A stretch of 64,000 nucleotides of DNA from Neobacillus sp. DY30 (lineage in GTDB: Bacteria > Bacillota > Bacilli > Bacillales > Cytobacillaceae): contig NZ_CP126093.1 of assembly GCF_030123065.1 (NCBI RefSeq), positions 3,974,001 to 4,038,000 of the forward strand, written 5' to 3'. Below the pieces are notes generated by a model that saw only the letters and a program-made list of their open reading frames with translations, searched no databases and had not been told where the DNA came from. Shown one piece after another: positions 51,144-59,173 of this stretch (the first letter of the stretch is position 1; every line of letters starts with the position of its first letter). The translations under genes were made by a program, and so were the position numbers.

Positions 51144-52394
51144 TTGTTTGAATCCGTAAAAAAACACACTAAACCCTTTGAGTCGGTGGATGACCTTAAT
51201 CCTCTGTTAGATGCGATTGGTGATGCCAAGTATGTTCTTCTCGGTGAATCTTCCCATGGTACTTCGGAATTTTATACAATTCGTGCTGAACTCACAAAAA
51301 GGTTAATCAAGGAAAAAGGATTTTCAGTTATTGCTGTTGAAGGAGACTGGCCATCTTGTCAAAGCATTAATCGTTATATAAAAAACATTGGATCACATAC
51401 CGATGTTAGAAGTGCTCTTGAAAGTTTTAATCGCTGGCCAACATGGATGTGGGCGAATGAAGAGATAATTGATTTGGTAGACTGGTTAAAAAATTTTAAT
51501 CAACAAACAAAACGTAAGAATAAAGTGGGTTTTTATGGACTGGATGTTTATAGCCTTTGGGAGAGTATGGACGAAATCATAAAATATTTTGAGCGGACTG
51601 GTAATTCGGGCCTCAAACAAGCAAGAAATGCCTTCAACTGTTTTGAACCTTATAATCGAAATAATGAATCCTACGCCGTTTCGGCAGGGTATTTATCAGA
51701 AAACTGTATTAAAGAAGCTGTCGCTCTTCTTCATTCCATTCAGAAAAACAAGTGGAAATATGATGATGAAGAAGAAAACAGTTTAAATATGGAAGTGAAT
51801 GCACTTGTTACGGTTAATGCAGAAGAATATTACCGGACAATGGTCCAAAGCGATTCAAAATCTTGGAATGTAAGAGACATCCACATGGTGGAAGCTTTGA
51901 ACTCGGTTATGAAGTATTATGGTGAGGGCGCAAAAGTAATCATCTGGGAACACAATACGCATGTAGGCGACGCCCGTGCCACTGATATGAAAGAGGCTGG
52001 AATGGTAAATGTCGGCCAATTAATAAGAGAGCAAAATTATCCAGAAGATGTATACATTGTTGGCTTTGGAACAAACAGTGGAACCGTGATTGCTTCCACC
52101 GAATGGGGAGTAGACTTTCGGGTTACGAATGTTCCAGAGGCGCAAGCTGGAAGCTGGGAAAACCTCATGCATAAAGCAGGGGCATTTAACCAATATCTTT
52201 TGTTTAACGAGGAAAATCGTGGAGAATTTAATCAAACAATTGGTCACCGAGCTATTGGTGTTGTGTACAGGCCGGAATATGAGCAATATGGAAATTATGT
52301 TCCATCTGTCATGAGCAGCCGGTATGATGGATTTATCTTTATAGATAAAACACATGCATTACATCCCCTTGAATTAGGAAGTCTTATTTATTAA
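51144..52394 (+). CDS. Erythromycin esterase family protein
   Basis: This protein of 416 residues starts at TTG 51144, seven bases after AAAGGAAG. It has the EreA/EreB-like family pattern: VLLGESSHGTSEFYTIRAEL with the catalytic His-Glu region, FSVIAVEGDWPSCQSINRYI, YGLDVYSLWESMDEII, and VIIWEHNTHVGDARATDM. True macrolide esterases are a small part of this family, so resistance is not proven. Members are common in Bacillus without assigned function. Confidence 0.87.
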   Translation: MFESVKKHTKPFESVDDLNPLLDAIGDAKYVLLGESSHGTSEFYTIRAELTKRLIKEKGFSVIAVEGDWPSCQSINRYIKNIGSHTDVRSALESFNRWPTWMWANEEIIDLVDWLKNFNQQTKRKNKVGFYGLDVYSLWESMDEIIKYFERTGNSGLKQARNAFNCFEPYNRNNESYAVSAGYLSENCIKEAVALLHSIQKNKWKYDDEEENSLNMEVNALVTVNAEEYYRTMVQSDSKSWNVRDIHMVEALNSVMKYYGEGAKVIIWEHNTHVGDARATDMKEAGMVNVGQLIREQNYPEDVYIVGFGTNSGTVIASTEWGVDFRVTNVPEAQAGSWENLMHKAGAFNQYLLFNEENRGEFNQTIGHRAIGVVYRPEYEQYGNYVPSVMSSRYDGFIFIDKTHALHPLELGSLIY

Positions 52395-52443
52395 AAATTT
52401 GTTTAGAACCTGTTTACATATGTAGGGAAAAAAAATGAATAAT

Positions 52444-52479
52444 ACTAATAGGGTTGGTGTCCCTGCCAACCCTATTAGT
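52444..52479 (+). repeat. Perfect 14-bp inverted repeat upstream of the DUF1657 gene
   Basis: ACTAATAGGGTTGG and its exact complement flank TGTCCCTG. No T run follows, so it is not a normal terminator; it may be an operator or RNA stem. Confidence 0.6.
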
Positions 52480-52503
52480 GTTCGTAAGAGAGAGGTAATG
52501 TTC

Positions 52504-52695
52504 ATGTCCAATGCTGCAAATATCAAGCAATGCCTAGTAAATTTGAAGGGAATTGAAGCACAATTATCTTCCCTTGCGTTAAATTCACTAGATCCTAGTG
52601 CCCAAGAAGTATTCCATCAATCCATGTTAACCATCACTTCCGTAAAAAAAGATTTGCAATTACGAATCTTGGAACTAGATCGACTTAACCTTTAA
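52504..52695 (+). CDS. DUF1657 domain protein
   Basis: From ATG 52504 (AGAGAGG eight bases upstream) it gives 63 residues matching DUF1657: NIKQCLVNLKGIEAQLSSLA and SVKKDLQLRILELDRL. These small helical proteins are encoded in spore-associated spoVA-type clusters together with DUF421 proteins, as here. Function is not defined. The DUF421 gene follows after 32 bases. Confidence 0.85.
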   Translation: MSNAANIKQCLVNLKGIEAQLSSLALNSLDPSAQEVFHQSMLTITSVKKDLQLRILELDRLNL

Positions 52696-52727
52696 ATATA
52701 AATGTTGTAATTAAGAGGTGAAGAAAT

Positions 52728-53588
52728 TTGGCTAGCTGGCCGGAAACAATTGTTCGTTCCTTTATCTTTTTAGCTCTTTTATTTTTTATGACAAAATTCC
52801 TTGGTAAAAAGCAACTCTCTGAACTGTCTTTTTTTGAGTATGTTTCTGGAATAACCATCGGCAGTATTGCCGGCGAGGCAATTGCTGGCCTAGAGAAAAA
52901 TATGTTTCAGGGTATGATGGCTATTACCATTTTTACCTTTGCAACACTTTTTGCTGACCTACTAGCATTAAAGAGTAAAACCTTCAGGGACTTTATAGAA
53001 GGAAAAGGCACGGTTTTAATCAAGGATGGTAAGGTCCTTGAAGAAAATTTAAAGAAGGAAAAATATTCGATTGATGAATTGTCAGCCCTTCTTCGCCAGA
53101 AAGATATTTATCGCGTCGCCGATGTTGAATTTGCTGTATTGGAACCACGGGGAAACCTTAGTGCTTTATTGAAAAAAGAAAATCGCCCATTGACACCTAA
53201 AGACTTGAACATGAAAGTAGCTAATGAAAAAGCACCCCAAACAATCATAATGGACGGCAGTATTTTGGATGTACCCTTGAGTGCCTCTGGAAAGAGTAGA
53301 GGTTGGCTTAAGACAGAGTTAGAAAAGCTTGGGATTACTGTTGAAAATGTATTTATCGGGCAGGTTGATTCATACGGAGAATTAACCGTCGATGTATATG
53401 ATGACAAATTGCAAATACCTTCTCCTAACCAGCGTCCACTTTTATTATCATCCCTAAAAAAAACACAGGTTGATTTAGAGATATTTGCGCTAGAGACGAA
53501 AGACGAAACCTCCAAAGTCGTTTATCAAAAAAATGCAAATCTCGTGCAGGAGACAATTGAAAAACTAACACCCTATCTTACTAGTTAA
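52728..53588 (+). CDS. DUF421 (YetF/YcaP-like) membrane protein
   Basis: The 286-residue protein, starting at TTG after AGAGGTGA, has three N-terminal helices (about 8-75, with RSFIFLALLFFMTKFLGKKQ and YVSGITIGSIAGE) and a C-terminal cytoplasmic YetF domain (90-230, IRVADVEFAVLEPRGNLSAL-type pattern with Y-R-V-A-D-V-E-F). Together with DUF1657 it resembles a fragment of the spoVA-like spore heat-resistance and germination modules of Bacillus. Molecular role is unknown. Confidence 0.87.
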   Translation: MASWPETIVRSFIFLALLFFMTKFLGKKQLSELSFFEYVSGITIGSIAGEAIAGLEKNMFQGMMAITIFTFATLFADLLALKSKTFRDFIEGKGTVLIKDGKVLEENLKKEKYSIDELSALLRQKDIYRVADVEFAVLEPRGNLSALLKKENRPLTPKDLNMKVANEKAPQTIIMDGSILDVPLSASGKSRGWLKTELEKLGITVENVFIGQVDSYGELTVDVYDDKLQIPSPNQRPLLLSSLKKTQVDLEIFALETKDETSKVVYQKNANLVQETIEKLTPYLTS

Positions 53589-53599
53589 ACATCTACTAT

Positions 53600-53631
53600 A
53601 AAGCCTAATCCATACAACTGATTGGGCTTTG
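53600..53631. terminator. Terminator between convergent DUF421 and DMT genes
   Basis: AAGCC-AATC and GATT-GGCTT form an interrupted stem around CATACAACT, with a short T run. Confidence 0.65.
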
Positions 53632-53636
53632 TTACG

Positions 53637-54605
53637 TTATGCATGGATTTTCTTCACATTAGGAATATCGCTTTTATGCGACACATAGCTGTGAAGTATC
53701 ATTCCTCCCATAACCAGCAATATCCCAGTCCATGAAATTATCGATGGCAAAGCTGCGTTCAACCAGGTTAGCTCTCCGATGACGGTAAACAATACCGAAA
53801 TCGACTGCGTTGCTTCCACATTCCCAAGTTTTTGCATATTTCCTCTAACAAGATCTGTTGCTTGAAAAAATAAAATAGTTGCAATCACCCCAGATGTAAT
53901 TGCAATGATTCCAGATTGGACAGATTGGCCAATGCTTGGCGGGCCCACGGTAAACAAGCCATAAATAGCTAAAACGATCCATAGCGGCATACTTGCCAGT
54001 GTCATTCCTAATACACGTTGAAAAACATCCAGCCTCCCTCCGCACACATCCATCATCTTTCTATTGCCTAGAGGATAGGCAAATGACGCGATGATGACAG
54101 GGATAACGCCTGCGAAAACTTCCCTCAAACGAAGAGAATCTGCCTGCTCCATCTGCATTAAAATAATCCCCAGCAAAATAATCGACGACATAGCCATGCC
54201 TTTCATAGGTATTCTTCCCTTTATCTTGACTGGACCATTAGGAGTCATGACGGTCTCTAAAAATAACGGCGCCAGAAGGGAGCCAGAAATGATTGTAATC
54301 TGCCAGCTGGAAGCAATGAGCCAGCCGGGCGCATAGGCGGCTGAAAAACATATCGGTCCGTAAAATAGACCAAATCCTATAAAACTCCATAATAGCCATG
54401 CACGCAAGTTTTTTCTCATTTCTACAAATAAAGGCTTAAGGTTTTTCCTCCCGTAAACTAGAAGCAGCAGGAAAGGAATCATAAAGAAGTAACGAAGTGA
54501 AGCACTCCAAATCCAGCTCCCCCCTTCTAGCTCCATGGATCGATTGATGATAAACGTAAAAGCAAAAAAGAAGGCAGCCATAGTACCCAGGAACATTGGA
54601 CGCAT
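53637..54605 (-). CDS. DMT-superfamily multidrug efflux transporter (ten-helix)
   Basis: This 322-residue protein has ten hydrophobic segments in two repeats, starting with FLGTMAAFFFAFTFIINRSM and including CFSAAYAPGWLIASSWQIT and a second-half VEATQSISVLFTVIGELTWL. It belongs to the EmrE-like multidrug resistance efflux family within the drug/metabolite transporter superfamily. Substrate is not predictable. It stands alone. Confidence 0.85.
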   Translation of the reverse strand: MRPMFLGTMAAFFFAFTFIINRSMELEGGSWIWSASLRYFFMIPFLLLLVYGRKNLKPLFVEMRKNLRAWLLWSFIGFGLFYGPICFSAAYAPGWLIASSWQITIISGSLLAPLFLETVMTPNGPVKIKGRIPMKGMAMSSIILLGIILMQMEQADSLRLREVFAGVIPVIIASFAYPLGNRKMMDVCGGRLDVFQRVLGMTLASMPLWIVLAIYGLFTVGPPSIGQSVQSGIIAITSGVIATILFFQATDLVRGNMQKLGNVEATQSISVLFTVIGELTWLNAALPSIISWTGILLVMGGMILHSYVSHKSDIPNVKKIHA

Positions 54606-54792
54606 TTAACTCTATTCCCCTCCATTCTAATCTTGAATTCTAAGTAACATGATTTATCGTTTTACGAAAAGTGCATATGTTAAAAATCTTCAGCATAAAT
54701 TATTTTGTCGTTCAAAAGTCTTGAAACTTCTCGAGAACATATCCGTATAGTTGAATGGCAAGTAAAATATTGGGGTAAGCGGGGTTGATACG

Positions 54793-55407
54793 ATGTTTGG
54801 GAAAGTAGCAGCAGATATATTAGGATTAAGTGATGTCGGTTCGGTCATTAAACCAGAAAACTATGATAAGGTTGATTCTGATGATTATGTTATGCATGAA
54901 GATAACGAAAGGATTTATTTTTTAATAAAATCAAAATCAGATGAATATTGTTTCACCAATAATGCCCTCATTCATCTTGACGGAACAAGTGCAACAAGTA
55001 AAAAGAGGATGCTTCATCGCTATAGTTATGCCACAAATCGAATCTCAGATGTTAAGCTGGAAACAGCGGGAACGGTCGACCTCGATATCGAAATTAAATT
55101 TAAAATCGGATCACAGCCATTCTCTATTGACGTTCATAAAAAACATATAGAAGAAGTGAAAGATTTATACAAGGCACTGATTAAAATATCAGAAATCACA
55201 CATGACAATGAAATTTCACTTCGATATGCAAAAGAAAGCCTAGATATCGCGTCAACCACATTAGGCCGAGTTAATAGTTCTGATAACAACTTGGTCGTTC
55301 AATTTAAAATGCTAAACCAAGCAGCCTTCCAATGGTTGGAGGATAGCAAAAAGCAATATAGTGTTAAAGACTTTGGCTATGTATTTGAAAAATATATTAA
55401 TAATTAA
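54793..55407 (+). CDS. yvbH: Bacterial PH-domain protein, YvbH-like
   Basis: The 204-residue protein has a bacterial PH-like domain (about 10-125: ERIYFLIKSKSDEYCFTNNA, GTSATSKKRMLHRYSYATNR) and a C-terminal helical extension (130-204). Length and both parts match YvbH of B. subtilis (PH domain plus YvbH extension). The function is unknown. GGGG lies before the ATG, and a terminator follows. Confidence 0.85.
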   Translation: MFGKVAADILGLSDVGSVIKPENYDKVDSDDYVMHEDNERIYFLIKSKSDEYCFTNNALIHLDGTSATSKKRMLHRYSYATNRISDVKLETAGTVDLDIEIKFKIGSQPFSIDVHKKHIEEVKDLYKALIKISEITHDNEISLRYAKESLDIASTTLGRVNSSDNNLVVQFKMLNQAAFQWLEDSKKQYSVKDFGYVFEKYINN

Positions 55408-55446
55408 AAGATATCAGTACCTCTTTTCATAGAGGTATTGATATAC

Positions 55447-55480
55447 AAAAAAAACAGACCTAAAAAGGTCTGTTTTTTTT
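55447..55480. terminator. Bidirectional terminator between yvbH and csp genes
   Basis: AAAACAGACC-TAAAAA-GGTCTGTTTT flanked by A and T runs on both sides. Confidence 0.92.
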
Positions 55481-55492
55481 CACGCTATGTGA

Positions 55493-55693
55493 TTAAGCTT
55501 TGTTTACGTTAGCAGCTTGAGGTCCACGAGCGCCTTGCTCAACAGTGAAAGTTACTGATTGACCTTCTTCAAGAGTTTTAAAGCCTTCGCCTTGGATTGC
55601 TGAAAAGTGAACGAATACATCTTCTCCGCCTTCGCGCTCGATGAATCCGAAACCTTTTTCTGCGTTAAACCATTTTACTTTACCGTTTTCCAT
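55493..55693 (-). CDS. Cold-shock protein
   Basis: This 66-residue single OB-fold protein has RNP1 KGFGFIE and RNP2 [26 protein letters not shown] at the start and the end PQAANVNKA. It binds single-stranded RNA and prevents structure at low temperature. GGAGG precedes the ATG. A strong promoter (-35 at 55843, -10 at 55815) implies a leader of about 115 bases, as is usual for temperature-responsive csp mRNAs. Confidence 0.96.
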   Translation of the reverse strand: MENGKVKWFNAEKGFGFIEREGGEDVFVHFSAIQGEGFKTLEEGQSVTFTVEQGARGPQAANVNKA

Positions 55694-55814
55694 ATTTGTT
55701 GCCTCCTAGTGTGTAATCCCACACATTGTATTACTATTCTTGCTCTTTAAAGATCCAGGCGAAAAGCAATAACTTATTCTTCCCTTTACTACCGAACAAA
55801 AATAATTCTTCATA

Positions 55815-55843
55815 ATCATACCAAAGAAAGAAAAATTAAGCAA
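55815..55843 (-). promoter_or_regulatory. Promoter of the csp gene
   Basis: TTGCTT (55843-55838), 17 bases ending in TGG, then TATGAT (55820-55815), an extended -10 promoter on the minus strand. Confidence 0.75.
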
Positions 55844-55914
55844 GGTCTCGTCCATTTTTTTCCCTTTTTTATGCTTGCATAAACCTCTTACAGACTGGTC
55901 AAGTTATTAAAAAT

Positions 55915-55940
55915 GTCACTAGGGTGATTACCCTAGTGAC
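55915..55940 (-). terminator. Terminator of the small HTH gene
   Basis: GTCACTAGGGT pairs perfectly with ACCCTAGTGAC around GATT; ATTTTTAAT follows on the minus strand. Confidence 0.85.
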
Positions 55941-55953
55941 GTAATAGAAGAAC

Positions 55954-56175
55954 TTAAATTTTTTCTTCTAGTTCCCAGTCGTATAAATCCTCGATCTGGC
56001 AATTTAATTCTTTAGAAATTGTCATTGCTGCACTTAGATTCATTACTTTCTTGGACATATACCCGTTCAGTTGTTCTAAAGGAATGTCGGTACTCTTTTG
56101 CAATCCTTCGAGGTTCATGCTGTTTTTTGATAATAATTCCTTGAGGTTGCTTTTTTTTGCTTTATAATTTGACAA
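55954..56175 (-). CDS. Small XRE-like helix-turn-helix protein (73 aa)
   Basis: The 73-residue protein starts at TTG after GAGGTG. Residues 10-65 read as a Cro/C1-like helix-turn-helix (LKELLSKNSMNLEGLQKSTD, LNGYMSKKVMNLSAAMTISK, LNCQIEDLYDWE), the last segment being typical of XRE proteins. It has no extra ligand domain. It could be a regulator of nearby genes, but no target site was found. Confidence 0.78.
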   Translation of the reverse strand: MSNYKAKKSNLKELLSKNSMNLEGLQKSTDIPLEQLNGYMSKKVMNLSAAMTISKELNCQIEDLYDWELEEKI

Positions 56176-56289
56176 AATGACACCTCACTTTTTAAATAGT
56201 GTAACACAATGAAAATGTAAATGAAAGGAATATCATTTTTCATATGAAAAAGCTTCATTAATTCGAAACAAGCAGCTGAACAAAGAATG

Positions 56290-56298
56290 TGTTATAAT
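56290..56298 (+). promoter_or_regulatory. Extended -10 promoter of the 57-aa protein gene
   Basis: TG-T-TATAAT, with no good -35. It places the RNA start at about 56305, after the first candidate start codon. Confidence 0.6.
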
Positions 56299-56327
56299 TA
56301 AAGTTGATGAAAAAAAGGGGTGTTGAT

Positions 56328-56501
56328 TTGAGAAATTCAACTAACAGATTCAATAGCGGGCAAACTGTGAAACTTAAAGACACTGGCGAAGAAGTAACGA
56401 TTTTAAAATGGCAGTATGTCAAAAACATGAAAAGATATTCTTACATTGTTAAGGAACATCCCGGTACATTTTTTTTCGAGGAAGAATTTCAAACTCAATA
56501 G
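56328..56501 (+). CDS. Small basic protein of unknown function (57 aa)
   Basis: The frame is open from 56304, but the promoter TATAAT at 56293-56298 leaves no room for a ribosome site there. TTG 56328 is preceded by AGGGGTG and gives a 57-residue protein, with FNSGQTVKLKDTGEEVTILK and EHPGTFFFEEEF. The pattern suggests a small beta-barrel (SH3- or KOW-like), which is only a guess. It is convergent with asnS across a shared terminator. Confidence 0.65.
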   Translation: MRNSTNRFNSGQTVKLKDTGEEVTILKWQYVKNMKRYSYIVKEHPGTFFFEEEFQTQ

Positions 56502-56512
56502 ATGAATGAAAA

Positions 56513-56538
56513 AAGACCAAATCCCATGGATTGGTCTT
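56513..56538. terminator. Terminator between the 57-aa gene and asnS
   Basis: AAGACCAA pairs with TTGGTCTT and inner TCC with GGA, flanked by A and T runs. Confidence 0.88.
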
Positions 56539-56550
56539 CTTTTAATACTT

Positions 56551-57942
56551 CTAAAATTCTGCATTACCAGTTGTTCTTGGGAATGGGATAACATCTCTGA
56601 TGTTGGACATTCCAGTAAGGTACATAATTAAGCGTTCAAAGCCTAGACCGTAGCCGGAGTGTTTTGTACTACCGTATTTTCTAAGCTCCAGGTACCACCA
56701 ATAATCTTCTTCATTCATACCAAGATCGTTAATTTTTCCAGCAAGAATGTCTTCGCGTTCTTCACGCTGACTTCCGCCGATTAATTCCCCAATTCCCGGT
56801 ACTAGTAAATCAGTTGCGGCAACTGTCTTATTGTCTTCATTCAATCTCATATAAAAGGCTTTGATTTCCTTCGGGTAATCTGTTACAAAGACTGGTTTTT
56901 TGAATACTTTCTCGCATAGATAGCGCTCATGTTCTGTTTGAAGATCTAGTCCCCATTCAACTGGGTAAGCAAAGTTTTCGCCTGATTCCTTCAATAGATT
57001 AATGGCTTCTGTATAAGTCACACGGCCAAAACTGGAAGTATGGGCATTATCTAGGCGGTCTAGTAAGCCTTTTTCGATAAAACTATTAAAGAAATTCATT
57101 TCTTCTGGAGCATGCTCAAGGACATAGCCAATTACATACTTAACCATGTCTTCAGCTAAGTCCATGATATCAGGAAGCTCAGCAAAAGCTAATTCCGGCT
57201 CAATCATCCAGAATTCAGCAGCATGTCTCGCTGTATTTGAATTCTCCGCTCTAAAGGTAGGACCAAATGTATAAACATTCCGGAATGCTAAGGCAAAAGC
57301 CTCAGCAGACAACTGGCCGCTTACTGTAAGATTGGTTTCTTTATTAAAGAAATCCTTCGTTAAATCCGTTTTCCCCTCATCATTCTTAGGAGGGTTATCG
57401 ATATCCAGTGTGGTAACACGGAACATTTCGCCCGCGCCCTCTGTATCACTTCCAGTGATAATTGGTGAATGGACATAAACGAATCCTTTGTCTTGGAAGA
57501 ATTTATGAATCGCATAGGAAGCTAAAGACCTAATACGAAACACAGCAGAAAATGTATTCGTCCGCGGTCTTAAATGCGCGATGGTTCTTAAATACTCAAA
57601 TGAATGCTTCTTTTTTTGTAATGGATAGTCGCTATTTGAAAGACCCTCAATAGAAATATGAGTCGCTTTAATTTCAAATGGCTGTTTGGCTTGAGGAGTA
57701 TGGATGAAATCTCCTTCAACTTTAATTGATGAACTAATTGGGAGTTTTGCAATTTCCTTAAAATTTTCAAGCTGTTCGTCAAAAACAATCTGAACTCCTT
57801 TAAAGAAGCTGCCATCATTCAACTCAATAAAACCAAAGGTTTTCGAATCACGAATCGTACGAATCCAGCCTGACAATTGAACCTTCTCGTCTATGTAGCT
57901 TTCTGTATTTCTGTACAAATCCTTAATTAAGGCTTGTTTCAT
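56551..57942 (-). CDS. asnS: Asparaginyl-tRNA synthetase
   Basis: This 463-residue class IIb synthetase has an N-terminal OB-fold (1-115: [20 protein letters not shown]) for anticodon binding and a catalytic core with motif 2 ([20 protein letters not shown]) and motif 3 ([17 protein letters not shown]). It charges tRNA-Asn. Length agrees with bacterial AsnS. The transcript begins about 95 bases upstream and contains a terminator-like hairpin but no T-box, described separately. Confidence 0.96.
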   Translation of the reverse strand: MKQALIKDLYRNTESYIDEKVQLSGWIRTIRDSKTFGFIELNDGSFFKGVQIVFDEQLENFKEIAKLPISSSIKVEGDFIHTPQAKQPFEIKATHISIEGLSNSDYPLQKKKHSFEYLRTIAHLRPRTNTFSAVFRIRSLASYAIHKFFQDKGFVYVHSPIITGSDTEGAGEMFRVTTLDIDNPPKNDEGKTDLTKDFFNKETNLTVSGQLSAEAFALAFRNVYTFGPTFRAENSNTARHAAEFWMIEPELAFAELPDIMDLAEDMVKYVIGYVLEHAPEEMNFFNSFIEKGLLDRLDNAHTSSFGRVTYTEAINLLKESGENFAYPVEWGLDLQTEHERYLCEKVFKKPVFVTDYPKEIKAFYMRLNEDNKTVAATDLLVPGIGELIGGSQREEREDILAGKINDLGMNEEDYWWYLELRKYGSTKHSGYGLGFERLIMYLTGMSNIRDVIPFPRTTGNAEF

Positions 57943-57970
57943 TAAAATACAACCTCCAACTCTTATGTAA

Positions 57971-58003
57971 AAATAAAAATCCTCCCGCCCATGGGACGCA
58001 AGG
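57971..58003 (-). terminator. Terminator-like hairpin in the asnS leader
   Basis: On the minus strand CCTTGCGTCC pairs with GGCGGGAGG (one mismatch, G-U pairs) around CATG-like loop bases, then ATTTTTATTTTT. It lies between the asnS promoter and its start codon, so it can only act on asnS mRNA. Confidence 0.6.
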
Positions 58004-58043
58004 TAATTTTCCAGAATATCATTGTTTCTTTAATCCCTCCAAT

Positions 58044-58072
58044 ATTATATAAAACTCCCGCTAAATAAGCAA
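58044..58072 (-). promoter_or_regulatory. Promoter of asnS
   Basis: TTGCTT (58072-58067), 17 bases, TATAAT (58049-58044) on the minus strand. Confidence 0.8.
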
Positions 58073-58191
58073 TATTCTACAATAATCATGTTAGTCTCAT
58101 ATTTTTTCAGAATATTAGCAGGATTATTACTAAGGATAGTCGAATTTATAAACAAATGTTCGATTCTTGATATAAAAAAGGAGTGTTGATG

Positions 58192-58422
58192 ATGGATAAA
58201 GTTACTTGTATTGCTTTTCTCCTGTATCATTCTTCTACCAGTCAAGACATCCGGGAAAAAGCCATTCAATTATTGAATGGCGATGTATCGATCAGGGATT
58301 TAAAAAGAAATGCTTCGCTTCACCCACACTTAGTACTGGCAGAATCTATGTTAAGAAAGAATAATGTCGACAAAATTCAGGTTCAGAAGTTTGCCGAGGA
58401 ATTCTTATTACTAGAGGTTTAA
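58192..58422 (+). CDS. Hypothetical small helical protein (76 aa)
   Basis: From ATG 58192 (AAGGAG eight bases upstream; another ATG three bases earlier) it encodes 76 residues: FLLYHSSTSQDIREKAIQLL, SIRDLKRNASLHPHLVLAES and a terminal helix. No family is recognised. The end overlaps the convergent GNAT gene by four bases, and TCC-TTCG-GGA before a T run could serve as a short terminator. Confidence 0.65.
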   Translation: MDKVTCIAFLLYHSSTSQDIREKAIQLLNGDVSIRDLKRNASLHPHLVLAESMLRKNNVDKIQVQKFAEEFLLLEV

Positions 58423-58898
58423 GCCTCCTTCGGGAAGTTTTTTTCATAAACGAAAATTTCCTTGCCATTTTCGCTTAAAGCTGTTTTAATATAAAGAAAT
58501 CCTAAAGATTCCCAAAAATGTTTCGCCTTCACATTTTCTTTTATAACACCTAGACGAACTCGATCTAAACCTCGTTTACGCATTTCACTTTCATATAATG
58601 CATATGCCTGTGCACCAAAACCAAATCCTTGATAATCACGATGAATCATTAATAGTCCCAGCCATGGGCATTGATCTTTTGGATTTTCCATTAAGTAATC
58701 CATAACCCCAATATAGGTTTCATCGAGCTTAATAAAAACACTAATGGTTTCAGGATTCAAAAACTCTTTTTCTATATCTGCAAGCTCCCTTAGGGCATTG
58801 CCATTTTCAACAAGATTGTAATATGGATTTGAATTAATCATCTCAAGCGCAATATAAAGCGTTTCTTTTGTAATCTCTTCAAAATGAACTGACATCAT
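58419..58898 (-). CDS. GNAT family N-acetyltransferase
   Basis: The 159-residue protein has the GNAT core: YIGVMDYLMENPKDQCPWLG, LLMIHRDYQGFGFGAQAYAL with the acetyl-CoA-binding Q-G-F-G-x-G, and ENVKAKHFWESLGFLYIKT. It moves an acetyl group from acetyl-CoA to an unknown amine. GGAGGTC lies before the ATG. It stands alone. Confidence 0.9.
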   Translation of the reverse strand: MMSVHFEEITKETLYIALEMINSNPYYNLVENGNALRELADIEKEFLNPETISVFIKLDETYIGVMDYLMENPKDQCPWLGLLMIHRDYQGFGFGAQAYALYESEMRKRGLDRVRLGVIKENVKAKHFWESLGFLYIKTALSENGKEIFVYEKNFPKEA

Positions 58899-58990
58899 TT
58901 GACCTCCTATCTAAACGAATAAAACCATTTTAGCAATAGTTCCTAAAATGCATCCAAATTTTCAAAAACTATAATGAGAAAGGTGATACA

Positions 58991-59128
58991 ATGCTTCAAG
59001 TAAATGTAAAAGTAACTTATGAAGGAAAAGACTACTTAACTAATGTTTTAGCAAATCCTAACACGCCAGAAGAAGAAATTTATCGCCTAGCTTTTGAACA
59101 AGTGGAAAAACAATGGAAAAATAGCTAA
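58991..59128 (+). CDS. BA3454-family small stress protein (45 aa)
   Basis: This 45-residue protein reads MLQVNVKVTYEGKDYLTNVL ANPNTPEEEIYRLAFEQVEK and QWKNS. It matches the pattern of BA3454-type stress response proteins of the Bacillus cereus group, as far as I recall that family. GAAAGGTGA lies before the ATG, and a strong terminator follows. The function is unknown. Confidence 0.72.
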   Translation: MLQVNVKVTYEGKDYLTNVLANPNTPEEEIYRLAFEQVEKQWKNS

Positions 59129-59135
59129 TTGGATT

Positions 59136-59167
59136 AAAACAGCGACCAACTTTTGGCCGCTGTTTTT
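59136..59167. terminator. Bidirectional terminator between BA3454-like gene and helD
   Basis: AAACAGCG-CCA pairs with TGG-CGCTGTTT with one mismatch; A and T runs flank it. Confidence 0.85.
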
Positions 59168-59173
59168 ATGCAT

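Noticed and set aside
51144..52394. Dedicated erythromycin resistance gene
   Set aside because: Only family-level similarity can be claimed; most members of this family are not proven macrolide esterases.
57943..58045. T-box riboswitch before asnS
   Set aside because: No AGGGTGG-type antiterminator core or specifier stem was found, only a terminator hairpin.
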